Assembly: GCA_016218815.1 (NCBI GenBank)
Contig: JACRCX010000054.1
Span: 1 to 64,000 of the forward strand
Length of the DNA: 64,000 bases
Direction of reading: 5' to 3'
Source of the DNA: Deltaproteobacteria bacterium
GTDB lineage: Bacteria > Myxococcota_A > Polyangia > DRWM01 > JAAZOP01
Shown: one piece after another, positions 30,465-40,353 of the stretch
Layout of the letters: each line of letters opens with the position of its first letter
How positions within the stretch are numbered: position 1 is the stretch's first letter
Notes under the pieces: generated by a model
What the model was told of the DNA's origin: nothing
Databases searched by the model: none
The model's input: only the letters and a program-made list of their open reading frames with translations
Translations under genes and position numbers: made by a program

Positions 30465-32579
30465 ATGACGCGAGCTGCGATGGGGGTCGTTCTGGGGCTG
30501 CTGGTAGGGGTGGGCGCCGCGGAGCCGGCGGACGCGGAGCGGGGCGAGTCGCGGCGCGCGATGACCGCCGAGGACCTCTGGGACCTCTTCCGGGTGTCCG
30601 ATCCGAGGGTCTCGCCCGACGGCTCCCAGGTCGTCTTCGTTGCGACGCGGTTCGACCTGGAAGCGAACACGGGGAACGACGAACTGTACGTCGTTCCCTC
30701 GGGCGGCGGCGAGGTGCGGCGGCTGACGACGAGCGACGGGCCGGACCGCAGTCCGCGCTGGCTGCCGGACGGGTCGGCGATCCTGTACCTCTCCGCGAGG
30801 AACGAGGAAGGGACGCCGCAGATCTTCCGGATGCCGATGGCCGGCGGGGATCCCGAGGCGGTCACGGACTTCCCGTCGGGGGTGTCGTCGTTCTTCGTGT
30901 CCCCGGACGGCGCGACGCTCGCGGTGACCAGCGATGTGTTTCCGGACTGCGAGGACCTGGACTGCACGCGGGAGCGGGCGAAGGAGCGCGAGGAGAGCGG
31001 GGTGACGGCGGTGGTCGCCGACGCCCTGCCGTACCGCGTGTGGAACGCGGTCCGCGGCGGGATGGTCAGCCACCTGTTCGTGCAGCCGCTCGACGGCGCG
31101 GAGCCGCCGCGCGACCTGACGCCCGGGGGCCACGACTGCCCGCCCATCGACCTGGGCACGCCGCACGACGTCGCCTTCTCGCCGGACGGGGCGTTCCTGG
31201 CGTACGTCCTGAACGCCGACGAGGACGTCGCGTGGAGCACGAACAACGACGTCTGGGAGGTGCCGCTGGCGCGGGGCGGCGTGGTGCGACAGGTGACCAC
31301 CGGGCTCGGGAACGACGCCGGGCCGGCGTACTCGCCGGACGGACGGTGGCTGGCCTGGCTATCGATGGAGCGGTCGGGGTTCGAGGCGGACCGGCGGCGG
31401 GTGATGCTGCAGGACCGGGCGACGGGGGAGGTGCGCGAGCTGGGGGCCGCGCTGGATCGCAGCCCGGAGTCGCTGGCCTGGACGCCGGACTCCGCGGCGC
31501 TGCTCTTCGTCGCGGCGGACCGCGGGCGCGAGCGCGTGTTCCGGGTCGACCTGTCGGACGGCGTCGCACGCGCGGTCGTCGAGGACGCCTCGTACGGCTC
31601 GCTCGACCTGGCTCCGGACGGGAGCTGGGCGGCGGCGGTGCGGGAGAGCCATGACCATCCGCCGGAGATCGTGCGCGTGCCGCTGGACGGGACCGCCTTC
31701 ACGGCGTTGGACAAGCTCAACGACGAGCTCCTGGCGCAGCTCGCGATGCCGACGGCGCGGGAGTTCTGGTTCGAGGGGGCGAACGGCGACCGGGTGCAGG
31801 GCTTCCTGCTCGAGCCGGCCGACCTGCGCCGCGGACGGAAGATCCCCGCGGTGTTCGCGCTGCACGGCGGACCGCAGGGGGCGTTCGAGGAGGGCTTCCA
31901 TTTCCGCTGGAACCTGCAGCTCCTGACGTCGCCGGGCTATGCCGTGGTGGCCGTCAACTTCCACGGCTCGGTCGGCTACGGGCAGGCGTTCGAGGACGCG
32001 GTGTCGGGCGACTGGGGCGGCGCGCCGTTCGAGGACGTGATGAAGGCCGTCGACTACGTGGTGGCGGAGTACCCCGAGATCGACGGTGATCGACTGGCCG
32101 CGGTCGGCGCGTCCTACGGCGGTTTCCTCGTCGACTGGATCCTCGGGCACACGGATCGCTTTCGCTGCCTGATGACGCACGCGGGGGTTTCGGAGCAAGC
32201 GAGCATGTACGGCGCGACCGACGAGCTGTGGTTTCCGGAGTGGGAGTTCGGGGGGACGCCGTGGGAGAACCCGGAATCCTACGACCGATGGAGCCCCTTG
32301 CGCTACGCGGCGGATTTCCGCACGCCGACGCTGGTCTCGGCCGGGGAGGGCGATTTCCGGGTGCTGTACACGCAGGGGACGGCGATCTTCACGGCGCTCC
32401 AGCGCCAGGGCGTGCCGTCGCGGCTGCTGCTCTTCCCGGACGAGGACCACTTCGTGCGCAAGCCGAAGAACGCGATGCTGTTCTGGCGGACGATGTTCGA
32501 CTGGTTCGCGACGTACCTGGAGCCGGAGCGGCCGGTGTGGGTCCCTCCGCCGCGGGCCGCGCCGGCGGGCTCGCCGTAG
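30465..32579 (+). CDS. secreted S9 family peptidase (prolyl oligopeptidase type)
   Basis: A 704-residue protein. The signal peptide is MTRAAMGVVLGLLVGVGAAEPADA. An N-terminal beta-propeller with WD40-like PD40 repeats (DPRVSPDGSQVVFVATRFD, WLPDGSAILYLSARNEEG, AFSPDGAFLAYV, YSPDGRWLAWLSMER) precedes an alpha/beta hydrolase domain: FALHGGPQGAFEEGFHFRWN, the nucleophile motif GASYGGFLVDW (Ser about 549), the Asp in GEGDFRV and the His in FPDEDHFV. It should cleave oligopeptides from the N-terminus in the periplasm or outside. It has the usual family length. ATG 30465 with GAGGTGG upstream is preferred to GTG 30447. Confidence 0.93.
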   Translation: MTRAAMGVVLGLLVGVGAAEPADAERGESRRAMTAEDLWDLFRVSDPRVSPDGSQVVFVATRFDLEANTGNDELYVVPSGGGEVRRLTTSDGPDRSPRWLPDGSAILYLSARNEEGTPQIFRMPMAGGDPEAVTDFPSGVSSFFVSPDGATLAVTSDVFPDCEDLDCTRERAKEREESGVTAVVADALPYRVWNAVRGGMVSHLFVQPLDGAEPPRDLTPGGHDCPPIDLGTPHDVAFSPDGAFLAYVLNADEDVAWSTNNDVWEVPLARGGVVRQVTTGLGNDAGPAYSPDGRWLAWLSMERSGFEADRRRVMLQDRATGEVRELGAALDRSPESLAWTPDSAALLFVAADRGRERVFRVDLSDGVARAVVEDASYGSLDLAPDGSWAAAVRESHDHPPEIVRVPLDGTAFTALDKLNDELLAQLAMPTAREFWFEGANGDRVQGFLLEPADLRRGRKIPAVFALHGGPQGAFEEGFHFRWNLQLLTSPGYAVVAVNFHGSVGYGQAFEDAVSGDWGGAPFEDVMKAVDYVVAEYPEIDGDRLAAVGASYGGFLVDWILGHTDRFRCLMTHAGVSEQASMYGATDELWFPEWEFGGTPWENPESYDRWSPLRYAADFRTPTLVSAGEGDFRVLYTQGTAIFTALQRQGVPSRLLLFPDEDHFVRKPKNAMLFWRTMFDWFATYLEPERPVWVPPPRAAPAGSP

Positions 32580-32731
32580 GCGGCCTCGGGTTCGTCCCCG
32601 GTTCCGGCCCGCCGAGGTCGTCCCGGCGAGCGCCCCCGAGAGAAGGATCGAGTCGGAATTGCGACGGTCGCTCCCTCGTTTGGGGGAGGGACGACGAGGT
32701 CGTGCAGGGCCTGCGCCGTGCGGGACTTGGC

Positions 32732-32760
32732 TTGACCGCCGCCGGGAGGGGGCCTACGCT
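32732..32760 (+). promoter_or_regulatory. sigma-70 promoter for the Ser/Thr kinase gene
   Basis: TTGACC (32732-32737), 17 bases, TACGCT (32755-32760). Predicted transcription starts near 32767, about 32 bases before the kinase ATG. The rest of the 219-base gap after the S9 peptidase shows no gene. Confidence 0.6.
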
Positions 32761-32798
32761 GAACGACCGCGTGTGGTTTCGTTCGGGGCGGAGGCGGG

Positions 32799-34811
32799 AT
32801 GAGCGGGGAGGACGAGGGGCGGACGAGGAAGCACTCGCAGGAGAAGGTCCTGCGGGCATTTCTCGACCACGTGACGGGGTCCGTCCCTGCGGCCAAGCCC
32901 GGGGTGCGGATCTCGTCGCCGCCGCCCGAGGGCGGCTCCCCGCCGGGCGGCGTGGTGCCGATTCCGGCCGTGGTGCACGGGGCGGAGCCGCACGTGCGAC
33001 CGCCGTCCACGCCGCCCTCCGGCCGTCGCCGCTCGATGCCGTACGCGGTGACGCCGCCCGATTCGGCGGCGGTGGACCGCCGACCGGATCCGATGCCGCC
33101 GACGGGCCGTCACCGGCGATTGCCGTCGTCCCCGCCTGGACCGCCGTCGGGCGCCGGCGTGGGCTCGGCGCCGACCGAGATCCGGCCGTCGCCGCACGAG
33201 GGTGTGGTGCCCGAGGGTGGCGCGGGAATGGTGCGGGTTTCGCCCCTGCCCGGGCCTGCGCCTGCGCCGTCCGGCCAGGCCTCGGCGGTCCACGCCGGTG
33301 CGCTGCTCGGAGGCAAGTACCGGCTGGTGAAGATGCTCGGACGCGGAGGGGTCGGCGAGGTCTGGGAAGCGGTCCACGACGTGATCGGGCTGCGGGTGGC
33401 GGTCAAGTTGATCCGCTTCGAGTACGCGGGGAACCCCGAGCTGAACGCGCGGTTCATCCAGGAGGCGCGGGCGGCGGCGGCCGTCGGCCATCCGGGCATC
33501 GTGCAGGTCCACGACGTGGGAACGAGTCCGGACGGGCGGGCGTACCTGGTGCTCGAGTTCCTGGAGGGTGAGGACTTCGAGAAGGTGCTGGCGCGGCAGC
33601 GGCGGCTGTCGGTCGGCGAAACGGCGGAGGTGCTGGTCGATGCGCTGGACGCGTTGGGCGCGGCCCACGCCAAGGGCATCGTGCACCGCGACATGAAGCC
33701 GGAGAACGTCTTCCTGGTGCCCGGCCGCAAGGGGGAGCGTGTCGTCAAGCTGGTCGACTTCGGCATCGCGCGGCTCGCGGACGAGACGGACTCGGCGATG
33801 CGGCTGACGCGGCCGGGCGCGGTGATGGGGACGCCGTACTACATGTCGCCCGAGCAGGCGCGTGGGGAGGCCGAGGTCGATCCGGGCGTCGACATCTACG
33901 CGGTCGGGGTGATGCTCTTCGAGGCGCTGGCGGGGCGGCTCCCGTTCATGGGCAGCAGCTACAACGAGGTGTTGTCGAAGGTGCTGGCGGAGCCGTTCCC
34001 CTCGATCCGGGAGACGCGGCCGGACGTTCCGGTGGAGGTCGAGCGCATCATCGGGCGGGCGTGTGCGCGCGAGCGCGGGGAGCGGTTCCGGGACGCGGCC
34101 GAGTTCGGGGAGGCTCTCGCGCCGTTCGGGCGGCCACGTGGGGCCGCGCGGCGCGGGAACAGCTCGGGGGAGGGGCTTGCGGCGGTCCGGACGTCCAGCG
34201 TCAGCACGCCGGTGCCGGCGGTGTCGCCGTCTTCGGTCCCGCCGCCCGCGGCGGACAACGAGCCGCGGACGGCGCCGGCGGCCGAGACGAGTGCGGGCGA
34301 GGGTGCAACGGCCGATGTGGCTTCCGCGACTTCTACCGCGGCGGGCTCGCGGCTTCCGCCGCCGGCGCCGGGGGCGGAGGGGTCGCCGGCGATCGAGGTC
34401 GAGCCCGGGGCGTCGGACCCGCCGCGCAGGACGAGATCCTGGGGGCTCTACGCCGCCAACGCGCTGCTGCTCGTCGGCCTGCTCGCGGTCGCGGCCTTCT
34501 TCCTGTTCCGCGGCGGCGGCGACGGCGGAGGCCAGGGCCGTGCCGCCGGCACGTCCGGCGCCGCAGCCGACCAGGCGGCGGTGGAGATCCGCGTGATCGG
34601 CGTGCCGGAGGGCGCGGAGGTCCGTTTCGACGGAAGGTCGGTGGGGACCGAGTTCGAGGTTCCTGCGGCGCGGGACGAGCACTGGGTCGAGGTGAGGGCG
34701 CCCGGTCGGTGGCCGGTGGTTCGCATGGTCCGGCCGAACGCCGACCTGACGCTCGACCTCCGTTCGGAGTTCGGCGAGGGGGCGTCCGAGGGCGGTTCAT
34801 CCGCCCCATGA
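32799..34811 (+). CDS. transmembrane Ser/Thr protein kinase (Hanks type)
   Basis: A 670-residue protein. A Pro-rich disordered N-terminus of about 170 residues is followed by the kinase domain: YRLVKMLGRGGVGEVWEAV (the Gly-rich loop has Val where most bacterial kinases have Met), VAVKLI with the ATP Lys, catalytic loop VHRDMKPENVFL, DFGIARL and activation segment MGTPYYMSPEQARG. All catalytic residues are present. A Pro/Ala/Thr-rich linker leads to one membrane helix (LYAANALLLVGLLAVAAFFLF, about residues 549-570) and a small C-terminal PEGA-like domain (VEIRVIGVPEGAEVRFDGRSVG) that would be periplasmic. It probably senses an envelope signal. Its neighbour is a pseudokinase-TPR protein. Confidence 0.95.
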   Translation: MSGEDEGRTRKHSQEKVLRAFLDHVTGSVPAAKPGVRISSPPPEGGSPPGGVVPIPAVVHGAEPHVRPPSTPPSGRRRSMPYAVTPPDSAAVDRRPDPMPPTGRHRRLPSSPPGPPSGAGVGSAPTEIRPSPHEGVVPEGGAGMVRVSPLPGPAPAPSGQASAVHAGALLGGKYRLVKMLGRGGVGEVWEAVHDVIGLRVAVKLIRFEYAGNPELNARFIQEARAAAAVGHPGIVQVHDVGTSPDGRAYLVLEFLEGEDFEKVLARQRRLSVGETAEVLVDALDALGAAHAKGIVHRDMKPENVFLVPGRKGERVVKLVDFGIARLADETDSAMRLTRPGAVMGTPYYMSPEQARGEAEVDPGVDIYAVGVMLFEALAGRLPFMGSSYNEVLSKVLAEPFPSIRETRPDVPVEVERIIGRACARERGERFRDAAEFGEALAPFGRPRGAARRGNSSGEGLAAVRTSSVSTPVPAVSPSSVPPPAADNEPRTAPAAETSAGEGATADVASATSTAAGSRLPPPAPGAEGSPAIEVEPGASDPPRRTRSWGLYAANALLLVGLLAVAAFFLFRGGGDGGGQGRAAGTSGAAADQAAVEIRVIGVPEGAEVRFDGRSVGTEFEVPAARDEHWVEVRAPGRWPVVRMVRPNADLTLDLRSEFGEGASEGGSSAP

Positions 34812-34817
34812 TTCGGC

Positions 34818-34846
34818 TTCCCATCGGGTAGGCGCATCCCTATAAT
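34818..34846 (+). promoter_or_regulatory. sigma-70 promoter with consensus TATAAT before the TPR gene
   Basis: TTCCCA (34818-34823), 17 bases, TATAAT (34841-34846). This is the only exact consensus -10 noticed in a gap. It starts 6 bases after the kinase stop and would give a leader of about 14 bases that includes GGAGG before ATG 34867, so the pseudokinase-TPR gene can be made independently of the kinase. Confidence 0.65.
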
Positions 34847-34866
34847 CCGCCGCGTCTGGAGGCACC

Positions 34867-37800
34867 ATGGAGCTGCTGCAAGAGATCCTGCAGGGCGAGT
34901 TGGAACGTTTGTTCAGCCTGGCCGAGATCCAGGCGCTGGTCCGCGACTACCTGGGCATGACGCCCGGCGACGTCGCGGACGAGCGGGCGGGCAAGGCGAC
35001 GTTCGTGCGCCGGCTGTTGGCGTGGGCGGACGAGGAGAGCGCCACGCCCGCGCTGGCAGACGTCGTGCTGGCGCTCAAGGGGGCGGCGGTGGATCCGCGG
35101 CTCCGCCAGAACCGCGGCCGGCGGCCGCCGGAGGAGCTCGAACCCGGCACGAAGCTCGGCGCCTTCACGATCGAACAGGCGATCGGGGCGGGAGGCGTAA
35201 GCCTGTTCTACAAGGCGCAGGGGCCGGACGGGCCGGTCGGCCTGCGGGTGTTGCGGCGCGAGCACGCACACGACCCGGCCGCGCTGCACCGGTATCTGGC
35301 GGCGCAGCGCTTGATCCGGACGGTCGAACACGCGGCGCTGCCGAAGATCCTCGAGGTCGGGCGGGCCGACGGCCGCGTCTTCCTGGCCACCGCATGGCTC
35401 CCGGGGAAGACGGCGCGGTCGCTGCTTGCGGACGGGCCGGCGCGGTTCGTCGCGTTGCGTCCGATCCTGACGCCGGTGTTCGCGGCCTTGAGCGCGCTCC
35501 ACGCCCGGTCGCTGGTCCACGGCGACGTCAAGGTCGAGAACGTGATCCTGTGGGAGGACGGCGGCGAGCAGCGGGTGGTGCTGGTGGGCGCCGGAGCCGA
35601 CAGGCTCGGCGGTCGCGGCGCGGGCGGGCTGGAGGAGGCCGGGCGCCTGGCGGGCTTCGGGACGCCGAAGGCCGTTCCGCCGGAGCAGGTACGCGGGGCC
35701 ACGCTGGACGCGCGCTCGGACATCTACGCGGTCGGCGCGATGCTCTACGAGCTCCTGACCGGCCAGCCTCCGTTCGTGGAGAAGACGGCGGTCGATGTCT
35801 GCGTGCGTCACCTGACGGCGGAGCCGGAACCGCCCAGCGCGCGGAACCCGCGCGGGTCGCAATCCAAGCGCATCGATGCGCTGGTCCTGCGCTGCCTGCG
35901 CAAGGACCCGGCGGCGCGCTTCGCAACGATCGAGCAGCTCCAGACGGAATTCGAGTCGATCCAGCGCGAGGAGCAGGAGGCCGAGGAGCGGCGGACCGCG
36001 GTGCGCAGCGCCACGGTCGACGAGGTGCAGGACTGGGCTGACCAGTACATGGCCGAGCCGGAGGACGACGAGCTGTTCCAGGAGCTGGAGGCCGCGGCGC
36101 GCGGCGCGAAGGCCTGGGACCCCGTGCTGCAGGCGTTGCAGGTCGTCCTGGACGACGCGACGCCCGAGAGGAAGAAGCAGACGCTGTTCCGGATCGGCCG
36201 CATCTACGAGGCGGAGCTCAAGGATCTCGAACAGGCGGAGGCGACGTACCGCTCGATCCTGGAAGCGGACCCCGAGGACGACATGGCGGTGGTGGCCCTC
36301 GAGGACATGCACCGCTCGGCGGGCCAGTTCGACAAGCTCGTCGACCAGCTCCTGGAGCGGGCCGCGGAGGCGAAGTCGGACGGCGACCGGCGCGAGGCGA
36401 TGCTCGAGGCGGCACGCGTGTACGAGACCGAGCTGAGCGACTACGGCAAGGCGCTGGCGGTCGTGCTGGGGGTGCTCAAGGAGAACCCTGCGGACGAGGC
36501 GTTGTACGCGCGGATCGAGCGGTTGGGCGTGCTGGCGGAGGCCTGGACGGCCGTGATCGAGGAGGTCGGCGGGCTCCTGGGCGCGACACGGGATCCGGCG
36601 ACCGTGGTCAAGCTCTGCACGCGCCTGGGAACCTGGTCGCAGGAGCATCTCGGTCGACCGGATTTCGGCCTGCGCTACCATCAGCAGGCGTTGCAGATCG
36701 ATCCGCAGTCCGAGGACGCACTGGAAGGCATCGAGCGGATCTACCGTTCGGCCAAGCAGTGGCCGGAGCTGGTGCAGGTGCTCGAACGGCGGGCGGAGGT
36801 GGCGGCGTTCCCGGGCGTGCGCCGGGACCGGCGGGCGGAGGCCGCGGCGATCTACGAGGAGCGGTTGGGCCAGGCCGGCAAGGCGATGGAGCTGTACCGC
36901 GCCGTGCTGGACGAGGACGCCACGCACGCGCAGGCCGGTGCCGCGCTGGAGCGGCTGTACACGAAGTCCGAGCGGTGGGATGACCTGGTCGCGCTGCTGG
37001 ACAAGCGGCTCGCGGCGGCGACGGACGCGAAGGTGCGTCGCGACACCCTGCTGTCGATCGCCGAGATCCGGGAGGACCGGCTGGAGCGGCTCGAGGCGGC
37101 CGCGGAGGCGTTCCGCGCCGTGCTCGAGCTCGACACCGACAACCTCGATGCCTTGAAGGGCCTGGAGCGTCTCTACGCGCGCCGCGACCAGTTCAAGGAG
37201 CTGCTCGCCGTGCTCGAGCGGCAGCTCGGCCTGGCCACGACCCCGCGCCAGAAAGTCGCGCTGCTCGAGCGCGTGGCGGCGTTGCAGGAAGAGGAATTCA
37301 TGGACGTCGCGGCGGCGATCGCGACGTTCGAGAAGATCGGCGACATCGACCGCGACCACCCCAATGCTCTGGCGGCGCTCAACCGGCTGTACCGCAGCGA
37401 CAAGCGCTGGAGCCAGCTCGTGGAGATCCTCGAGCACCAGGCCGAGCTGGCGACGGAGCGGGCCGAGAAGATGCTGCACCTGCGGGCGCAGGCCGACGTG
37501 CTGACGAACAACCTCGAGCTGTGGGGCCCGGCGCTCGACGTGCTGGACAAGGTGGTCGAGCTGGCGCCGGACGACAAGGCCGTGCTGCGCGAGGTGGTGA
37601 TCTGTGCGCGAAAGACGGCGCAGCACGAGCGTGTCGCCGGCGCGCTGCGCAAGCTCGCCGGACTGACCGGCGACGGCGTGGAGAAGGGGAAGATCCTCGT
37701 CGAGCTGGGGACGTTGCAGGACGACGACCTCAAGGACCACGCGGCGGCGCTGGAGGCCTACCGGGCGGCGCTGGACGCGGACCGCAACAATGCCGCGGCG

Positions 37801-40221
37801 GCGTCCGCACTGCGCGACGCCTATCTGGACAAGGGCGACCACACGGCCGCGATCGAGATGTTGCAGCGCGAGATCGACGCGACGACCGGTACGCTGGCCA
37901 AGGCCGAGCTGCTGGCGCGGATGGGTCGCATCTACCGCCGCCAGGTCGGCGATCGGGACAAGGCGCTCGACTGCTTCGAGAAGGCGTTCGCGCTGGACTC
38001 GACGATGGTCGAGGCCGCGGAGCCGCTGGCCGAGATCTACCGCGAGTTGGAGCGCTGGGCCGACGCGTCGCGGATCTATGAGCAGTTCTCCGCGTCCGCC
38101 GACGCGCTGGGTACGAAGAGTGCCGCCGACCTCTTCCTGCGGCAGGGCGAGGCGGCGTGCCGGCTGGGCGACATGGAGCGCGCGGACAAGGCGTTCTCCA
38201 AGGCGCTGCAGCTCTCGCCCGGCGACGTGGCGGTCCATCGCCAGTCGGCGCAGTGCAAGCTCGATCTCAAGCGCTTCGAGGAGGCGCGGACGCTGCTCCA
38301 GGAGCTCCTGCTGCGCTTCGGCGCGGACATGCCGCCCGAGGAGCGGGTGCGGGTGTACCTGCAGCTCGCCCGGGCGCTCCAGGGCCTGAAGGACCAGGCC
38401 GGCGTGGCGGCCGCGGCCGACGACGTGCTCAAGCTCGAGGCCGGCAATCGCGAGGCCTTGCGGCTGCGCGCGGCGGCCGACGAGGAGCTGGGCCGCTGGG
38501 CGGAGGTGGTGGCGGACCTGCGCAAGCTGATGGAGTCGGCCGAGGACGAGGAGCGGTTCGAGCTGCTCGTACGGGCCGGCGACATCCTCCGGGAGAAGCT
38601 GTCGGACAACGAGAAGGCGGCCAAGAGCTACAACGCCGCCCTCGAGATCCGGCCCGAGCACCGCACGCTGTTGCACAAGCTGATCGCGGTGTACCAGGCG
38701 ACGGAGCAGTGGTCGCGCGTGGTCGAGGCGATCCTGCGCATCGCCGACCTGCTCGACGACAAGAAGATGCTCTCCAAGTACTACCTCACCGCCGCCCGCG
38801 TGAACGCGGACAAGCTGGGGCGCACGGACGAGGCGGTGACGTACTACGACCTGGCGCTGGACAACGACCCGGACGTGCTCACGGTCTTCGAGGAGATGGT
38901 CCGCATCCTGACCGACAAGCAGAACTGGAACGATCTGGAGCGCGCCTACCGCAAGATGATCGGGCGGCTGGAGAAGGGCGGCGACGTGGTCGTCCGCGCC
39001 AACCTGTGGCACTCGCTGGGGGAGATCTGCCAGCACCGACTGAACCACATGGGCGACGCCATCGCGGCCTACGAGACCGCCCTGCGACTCGACCCGGAGA
39101 ACCGCCCTTGGATGGAGGTACTGGCGCGTCTGTACGGCGACGACGCGCGCCACGCCGACAAGGCCACCCGGCTGCACCGCCAGCTCCTCGACCTCAACCC
39201 CTACCGTGCCGAGAGCTACCAGCTCCTGGCGCGCATCCACGCGACGCGCGAGCGCTGGGACGAGGCGTGGTGCTTCTCCGCGGCCCTGCATTCGCTGGGC
39301 CTGGCCGAGGACGCGGAGAAGGAGATCTACGAGAATTACCGCGAGGCGCAGCTCCCGCAGACCGGGGACGGGCTGACCGAGGACATGTGGCGACGCCACA
39401 TGTACCACGAGAGCCTGGACGAGATGATCACCGGCATCTTCGCCACGCTGCAGCCCGCGTACTTGAAGCGCTACGGCAAGACGCTCAAGTCGCTGGGCCT
39501 CGCCGATGCCGAGAAGCTCGACGTGGAGAAGAAGGACGAGCGCCTGACGTGGGCCATCGCCGAGGTGTCCCGGAACCTGGGGCTCGAGCCGCCCGCCCTG
39601 ATCTTCCATCCCGACCGCGTCGGCACCCTCGCGCTGCTCGATACCGACCCGCCGACGCTCCTGGCCGGCAAGACGATCCGCGAGATGGCCGAGCACGAGA
39701 TGGAGGACCTCAAGGTCGTCGCGTTCCTTGCCGGCCGTGCGCTGGCCTACAACCGGCCCGGCTTCTACATGCGCTACGCGCTGCAGAGCGGGACGGCGCT
39801 CTCCACCTGGTTCCTGGCCGGCGTGCGCCGGATCATGACCAACTTCCCCATTCCGCCGAACCTGGCGCAGCCCGTGAGCGACGCCGTGGAGGTCCTGTGG
39901 CGGCAGCTCGACCGCCCCGCGACGGACAAGCTGGGCGACCAGGTCGCCTCGTTCCTCTCCGCGGTCGGCGGCGGGCTGGACCTCAAGCGCTGGGGCTACG
40001 CGGTGGACCTGACGACCGATCGGGCGGGCTTCTTCTCCTGCAACGACATCGACATCGCGTCCAAGACGGTCAAGTCCAGCCCGGCGGAGTCGTGGATGGC
40101 GCCGATCAAGGATCGGTTGCGCGAGCTGATCCTGTATGGCGTCTCCGAGAGCTACTTCGTCCTGCGCGAGAAGACCGGCCTGCGCATCGTGGTCGACGCC
40201 GAAGCGGTGGCGGAGGGCTGA
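34867..40221 (+). CDS. giant pseudokinase-TPR protein
   Basis: A 1784-residue cytoplasmic protein. After about 95 helical residues there is a kinase-like domain (LGAFTIEQAIGAGGVSLFYKA, then LRVLRRE where the ATP Lys should be). The catalytic loop is LVHGDVKVENVIL instead of HRD, and the DFG position reads LVGAGAD. YAVGAMLYELLTGQPPF is typical of a kinase C-lobe. So the fold is there but the ATP Lys and the DFG Asp are lost. From about residue 385 to 1540 follow many tetratricopeptide-like helical repeats (ALEGIERIYRSAKQWPELVQVLERRAE and similar). The last 240 residues form a separate conserved-looking domain of unknown family. It is probably a scaffold for the adjacent kinase. Confidence 0.88.
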   Translation: MELLQEILQGELERLFSLAEIQALVRDYLGMTPGDVADERAGKATFVRRLLAWADEESATPALADVVLALKGAAVDPRLRQNRGRRPPEELEPGTKLGAFTIEQAIGAGGVSLFYKAQGPDGPVGLRVLRREHAHDPAALHRYLAAQRLIRTVEHAALPKILEVGRADGRVFLATAWLPGKTARSLLADGPARFVALRPILTPVFAALSALHARSLVHGDVKVENVILWEDGGEQRVVLVGAGADRLGGRGAGGLEEAGRLAGFGTPKAVPPEQVRGATLDARSDIYAVGAMLYELLTGQPPFVEKTAVDVCVRHLTAEPEPPSARNPRGSQSKRIDALVLRCLRKDPAARFATIEQLQTEFESIQREEQEAEERRTAVRSATVDEVQDWADQYMAEPEDDELFQELEAAARGAKAWDPVLQALQVVLDDATPERKKQTLFRIGRIYEAELKDLEQAEATYRSILEADPEDDMAVVALEDMHRSAGQFDKLVDQLLERAAEAKSDGDRREAMLEAARVYETELSDYGKALAVVLGVLKENPADEALYARIERLGVLAEAWTAVIEEVGGLLGATRDPATVVKLCTRLGTWSQEHLGRPDFGLRYHQQALQIDPQSEDALEGIERIYRSAKQWPELVQVLERRAEVAAFPGVRRDRRAEAAAIYEERLGQAGKAMELYRAVLDEDATHAQAGAALERLYTKSERWDDLVALLDKRLAAATDAKVRRDTLLSIAEIREDRLERLEAAAEAFRAVLELDTDNLDALKGLERLYARRDQFKELLAVLERQLGLATTPRQKVALLERVAALQEEEFMDVAAAIATFEKIGDIDRDHPNALAALNRLYRSDKRWSQLVEILEHQAELATERAEKMLHLRAQADVLTNNLELWGPALDVLDKVVELAPDDKAVLREVVICARKTAQHERVAGALRKLAGLTGDGVEKGKILVELGTLQDDDLKDHAAALEAYRAALDADRNNAAAASALRDAYLDKGDHTAAIEMLQREIDATTGTLAKAELLARMGRIYRRQVGDRDKALDCFEKAFALDSTMVEAAEPLAEIYRELERWADASRIYEQFSASADALGTKSAADLFLRQGEAACRLGDMERADKAFSKALQLSPGDVAVHRQSAQCKLDLKRFEEARTLLQELLLRFGADMPPEERVRVYLQLARALQGLKDQAGVAAAADDVLKLEAGNREALRLRAAADEELGRWAEVVADLRKLMESAEDEERFELLVRAGDILREKLSDNEKAAKSYNAALEIRPEHRTLLHKLIAVYQATEQWSRVVEAILRIADLLDDKKMLSKYYLTAARVNADKLGRTDEAVTYYDLALDNDPDVLTVFEEMVRILTDKQNWNDLERAYRKMIGRLEKGGDVVVRANLWHSLGEICQHRLNHMGDAIAAYETALRLDPENRPWMEVLARLYGDDARHADKATRLHRQLLDLNPYRAESYQLLARIHATRERWDEAWCFSAALHSLGLAEDAEKEIYENYREAQLPQTGDGLTEDMWRRHMYHESLDEMITGIFATLQPAYLKRYGKTLKSLGLADAEKLDVEKKDERLTWAIAEVSRNLGLEPPALIFHPDRVGTLALLDTDPPTLLAGKTIREMAEHEMEDLKVVAFLAGRALAYNRPGFYMRYALQSGTALSTWFLAGVRRIMTNFPIPPNLAQPVSDAVEVLWRQLDRPATDKLGDQVASFLSAVGGGLDLKRWGYAVDLTTDRAGFFSCNDIDIASKTVKSSPAESWMAPIKDRLRELILYGVSESYFVLREKTGLRIVVDAEAVAEG

Positions 40222-40256
40222 GCGAAGACCGCCGGGAACGGGGCGATCTGGAGTTC

Positions 40257-40297
40257 GCGCAAAGGACGCCAAGAACCGCAAAGCACGCAAAGGGAAG
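40257..40297 (+). repeat. CGCAAAGGACGCCAAGAA-type phrase
   Basis: A purine-rich stretch built from the related units GCAAAGGACGCC, AAGAACCGCAAAG and CACGCAAAGGGAAGG, between the TPR gene and the convergent PC4-like gene. Its composition differs sharply from the surrounding GC-rich sequence. The 132-base gap contains nothing else. Confidence 0.65.
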
Positions 40298-40353
40298 GCG
40301 AGCGGGAAGGGATCCCGGCGGAGGGCGCTCCGGCCGTTGGCGATCCGGTGGAG

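Noticed and set aside
34840-40290. Minus-strand open frame of about 1816 codons opposite the TPR gene
   Set aside because: It mirrors the TPR gene exactly and has shadow composition (Leu/Arg/Gln/His-rich); stop codons are simply rare in this GC-rich complement.
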